DNA of 30,558 nucleotides from assembly GCA_037447655.1 (NCBI GenBank), contig JBBHKE010003058.1, positions 1-30,558 of the forward strand, given 5' to 3'. Shown here piece after piece: positions 29,546-30,558 of the stretch. The DNA is from Zygnema cylindricum (taxonomy: Eukaryota > Streptophyta > Zygnematophyceae > Zygnematales > Zygnemataceae). Below the pieces are notes generated by a model. That model worked only from the letters and a program-made list of their open reading frames with translations. It was not told where the DNA came from and searched no databases. Each line of letters starts with the position of its first letter. Position 1 is the stretch's first letter. The position numbers and the translations under genes are program-made.

Positions 29546-30558
29546 GGTTTTAAGTGTTGTCGTTGCTTGACTTAGACAATTTTCACATTGCAGAATAATA
29601 GCACTCACTCTCTCACTGCCAAATGTGTTTTCTCTACCTACAAAGTCACTCACTCTCACCTATTATGTTTCTGATTTCTTAATCATCGGAATTGATCTCT
29701 CAAACCTTCACCATTGATGAGGAAGAATCATACCTAAAACTGAAAATCAAAACTGAAAATGCATCCAAATTAAGGAAAAACGTTTGTGACAAGTTAGTGT
29801 ACGAATTTTAAACGTAGAACAAAAGAATCGTCAACGAACTTGAAGTTATTTAAGAAAATCTCAAAGCACCTTTTATTTGCGGATTGCGCTATTCCCCAAC
29901 TTCTTAGATCGTGAATTTACAAAAAATAGGGTGCCCTTATTCTTTTTAATGGATGTGAATTGTTTGATTCTTACATTTCCAAGAATTACAAAAATTAATT
30001 GCTGCATAAAATATTACCACAAAATCGGTATACGGAAATTACACATTGAAAATGAAATGATCATAAACACAACTAAATCATTTCAATAGATTTCAAATTC
30101 ATAGCCGTTTGATTTTTTTCATTTGAACTCCTGTGACATTTCTCTCTTAAATTCCAAATCTCAAAAACTTAACCTCTCCCTTTTTTCAACTTAATGTAAA
30201 TTAAATCAACAGAGTGAAAAATAGAGTGAAAAATAGAAAAGAAAAATAGTCTATACAACTTTTAAAGAAAAAGTAACAAAATTACCGAAAGTAACAAATT
30301 CGATACCTGATAAGAAACAACTAAAAATTAATTATTTAATGCTTGAAAACCAGTTTTATCAATTTTCATTTTCCATCTAATCAGCAGGAGCCGGCTTTAT
30401 TTGGTATACAAATCTTTTTATTTTTTACCTTCCAGATGTAACCTAATGTAGAAGGAGTACAAGGCATACTATTGCAATATTCAAATGATACTCTTTTGTA
30501 TTTGGAATTCAGTGTCACACAGTTGTCGTTTTTCGTCAGCGTACAAATTATTCCCTGG
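29546..30558. other. AT-rich DNA without recognised genes
   Basis: No motif-bearing reading frame, repeat unit or RNA gene was recognised. The longest open stretch (29877-30089) encodes a low-complexity hydrophobic peptide without family features. A short repeat AGAGTGAAAAAT occurs twice near 30220. Confidence 0.5.

Noticed and set aside
29877-30089. 70-codon open stretch near the right end
   Set aside because: AT-rich, no motif, no context.
1-30558. CRISPR arrays, bacterial operons or rRNA
   Set aside because: No regularly spaced repeats or rRNA-like sequence; gene content is wholly eukaryotic mobile elements.

Overview
This window is eukaryotic repeat-rich DNA. No host gene, rRNA or intact tRNA gene was recognised. 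It is a pile-up of decayed Ty1/copia (Pseudoviridae-type) LTR retrotransposons from several families on both strands, plus one DNA transposon of the pogo/Tigger (Tc1/mariner) group whose transposase looks intact and carries a GT-AG intron. The copia remains are AT-rich; the transposase gene is clearly more GC-rich. The species cannot be named: this mix, with half-tRNA initiator-Met priming sites, would fit several algae, bryophytes, invertebrates, oomycetes or fungi.

Layout. 1-1212 (-): gag and start of protease of copia element A, cut by the window edge. 1121-2446 (-): LTR1, shared between A and an upstream pol. 2470-4636 (-): RT/RNase H remnant A'. 4637-5887 (-): LTR2, of a family like element C. 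5888-6286: unresolved LTR-like DNA. 6287-12750 (+): element B, the only copia copy with both LTRs, PBS, gag-pol and PPT, inactivated by four clear stops/frameshifts and two further in-frame stops. 12751-17050 (-): element F, a B relative with internal deletions. 17063-20162 (+): element C, with LTR, PBS, gag and a Lys/Glu-rich coding region but no recognisable pol. 20300-22525 (-): element E, a B-like RT/RNase H. 22526-26178 (+): element H (LTR and gag), with the Tigger element at 23281-25324 nested in its LTR. 26178-26854 (-): element G (F-like LTR and gag piece). 26855-29133 (+): element D (integrase end, RT, RNase H, 3' LTR). 29134-30558: a faint RT remnant, then AT-rich DNA.

The main observation is shared by several families. 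The LTR ends in CA and is followed at once by GGTTATGGGCCCA, complementary to the anticodon arm of initiator tRNA-Met (half-tRNA priming, known from Drosophila copia and Ty5). The gag reading frame appears to start inside the LTR and to run through the priming site, which is decoded as Val-Met-Gly. In six LTRs of five or six families the LTR frame upstream of the junction keeps exactly the same phase (start codon intact in five, ATG>ATA in one), so one short sequence seems constrained both as primer site and as Gag coding sequence.

Other points: a core motif GGACTTAGAATATTTT in LTRs of different families; tRNA-like box A/box B pairs on the antisense strand of B/F/G LTRs; GACGTC tandem repeats in the D LTR; a pol-less gag element with a new basic/acidic ORF; and an in-frame UGA between integrase and RT shared by two copies.
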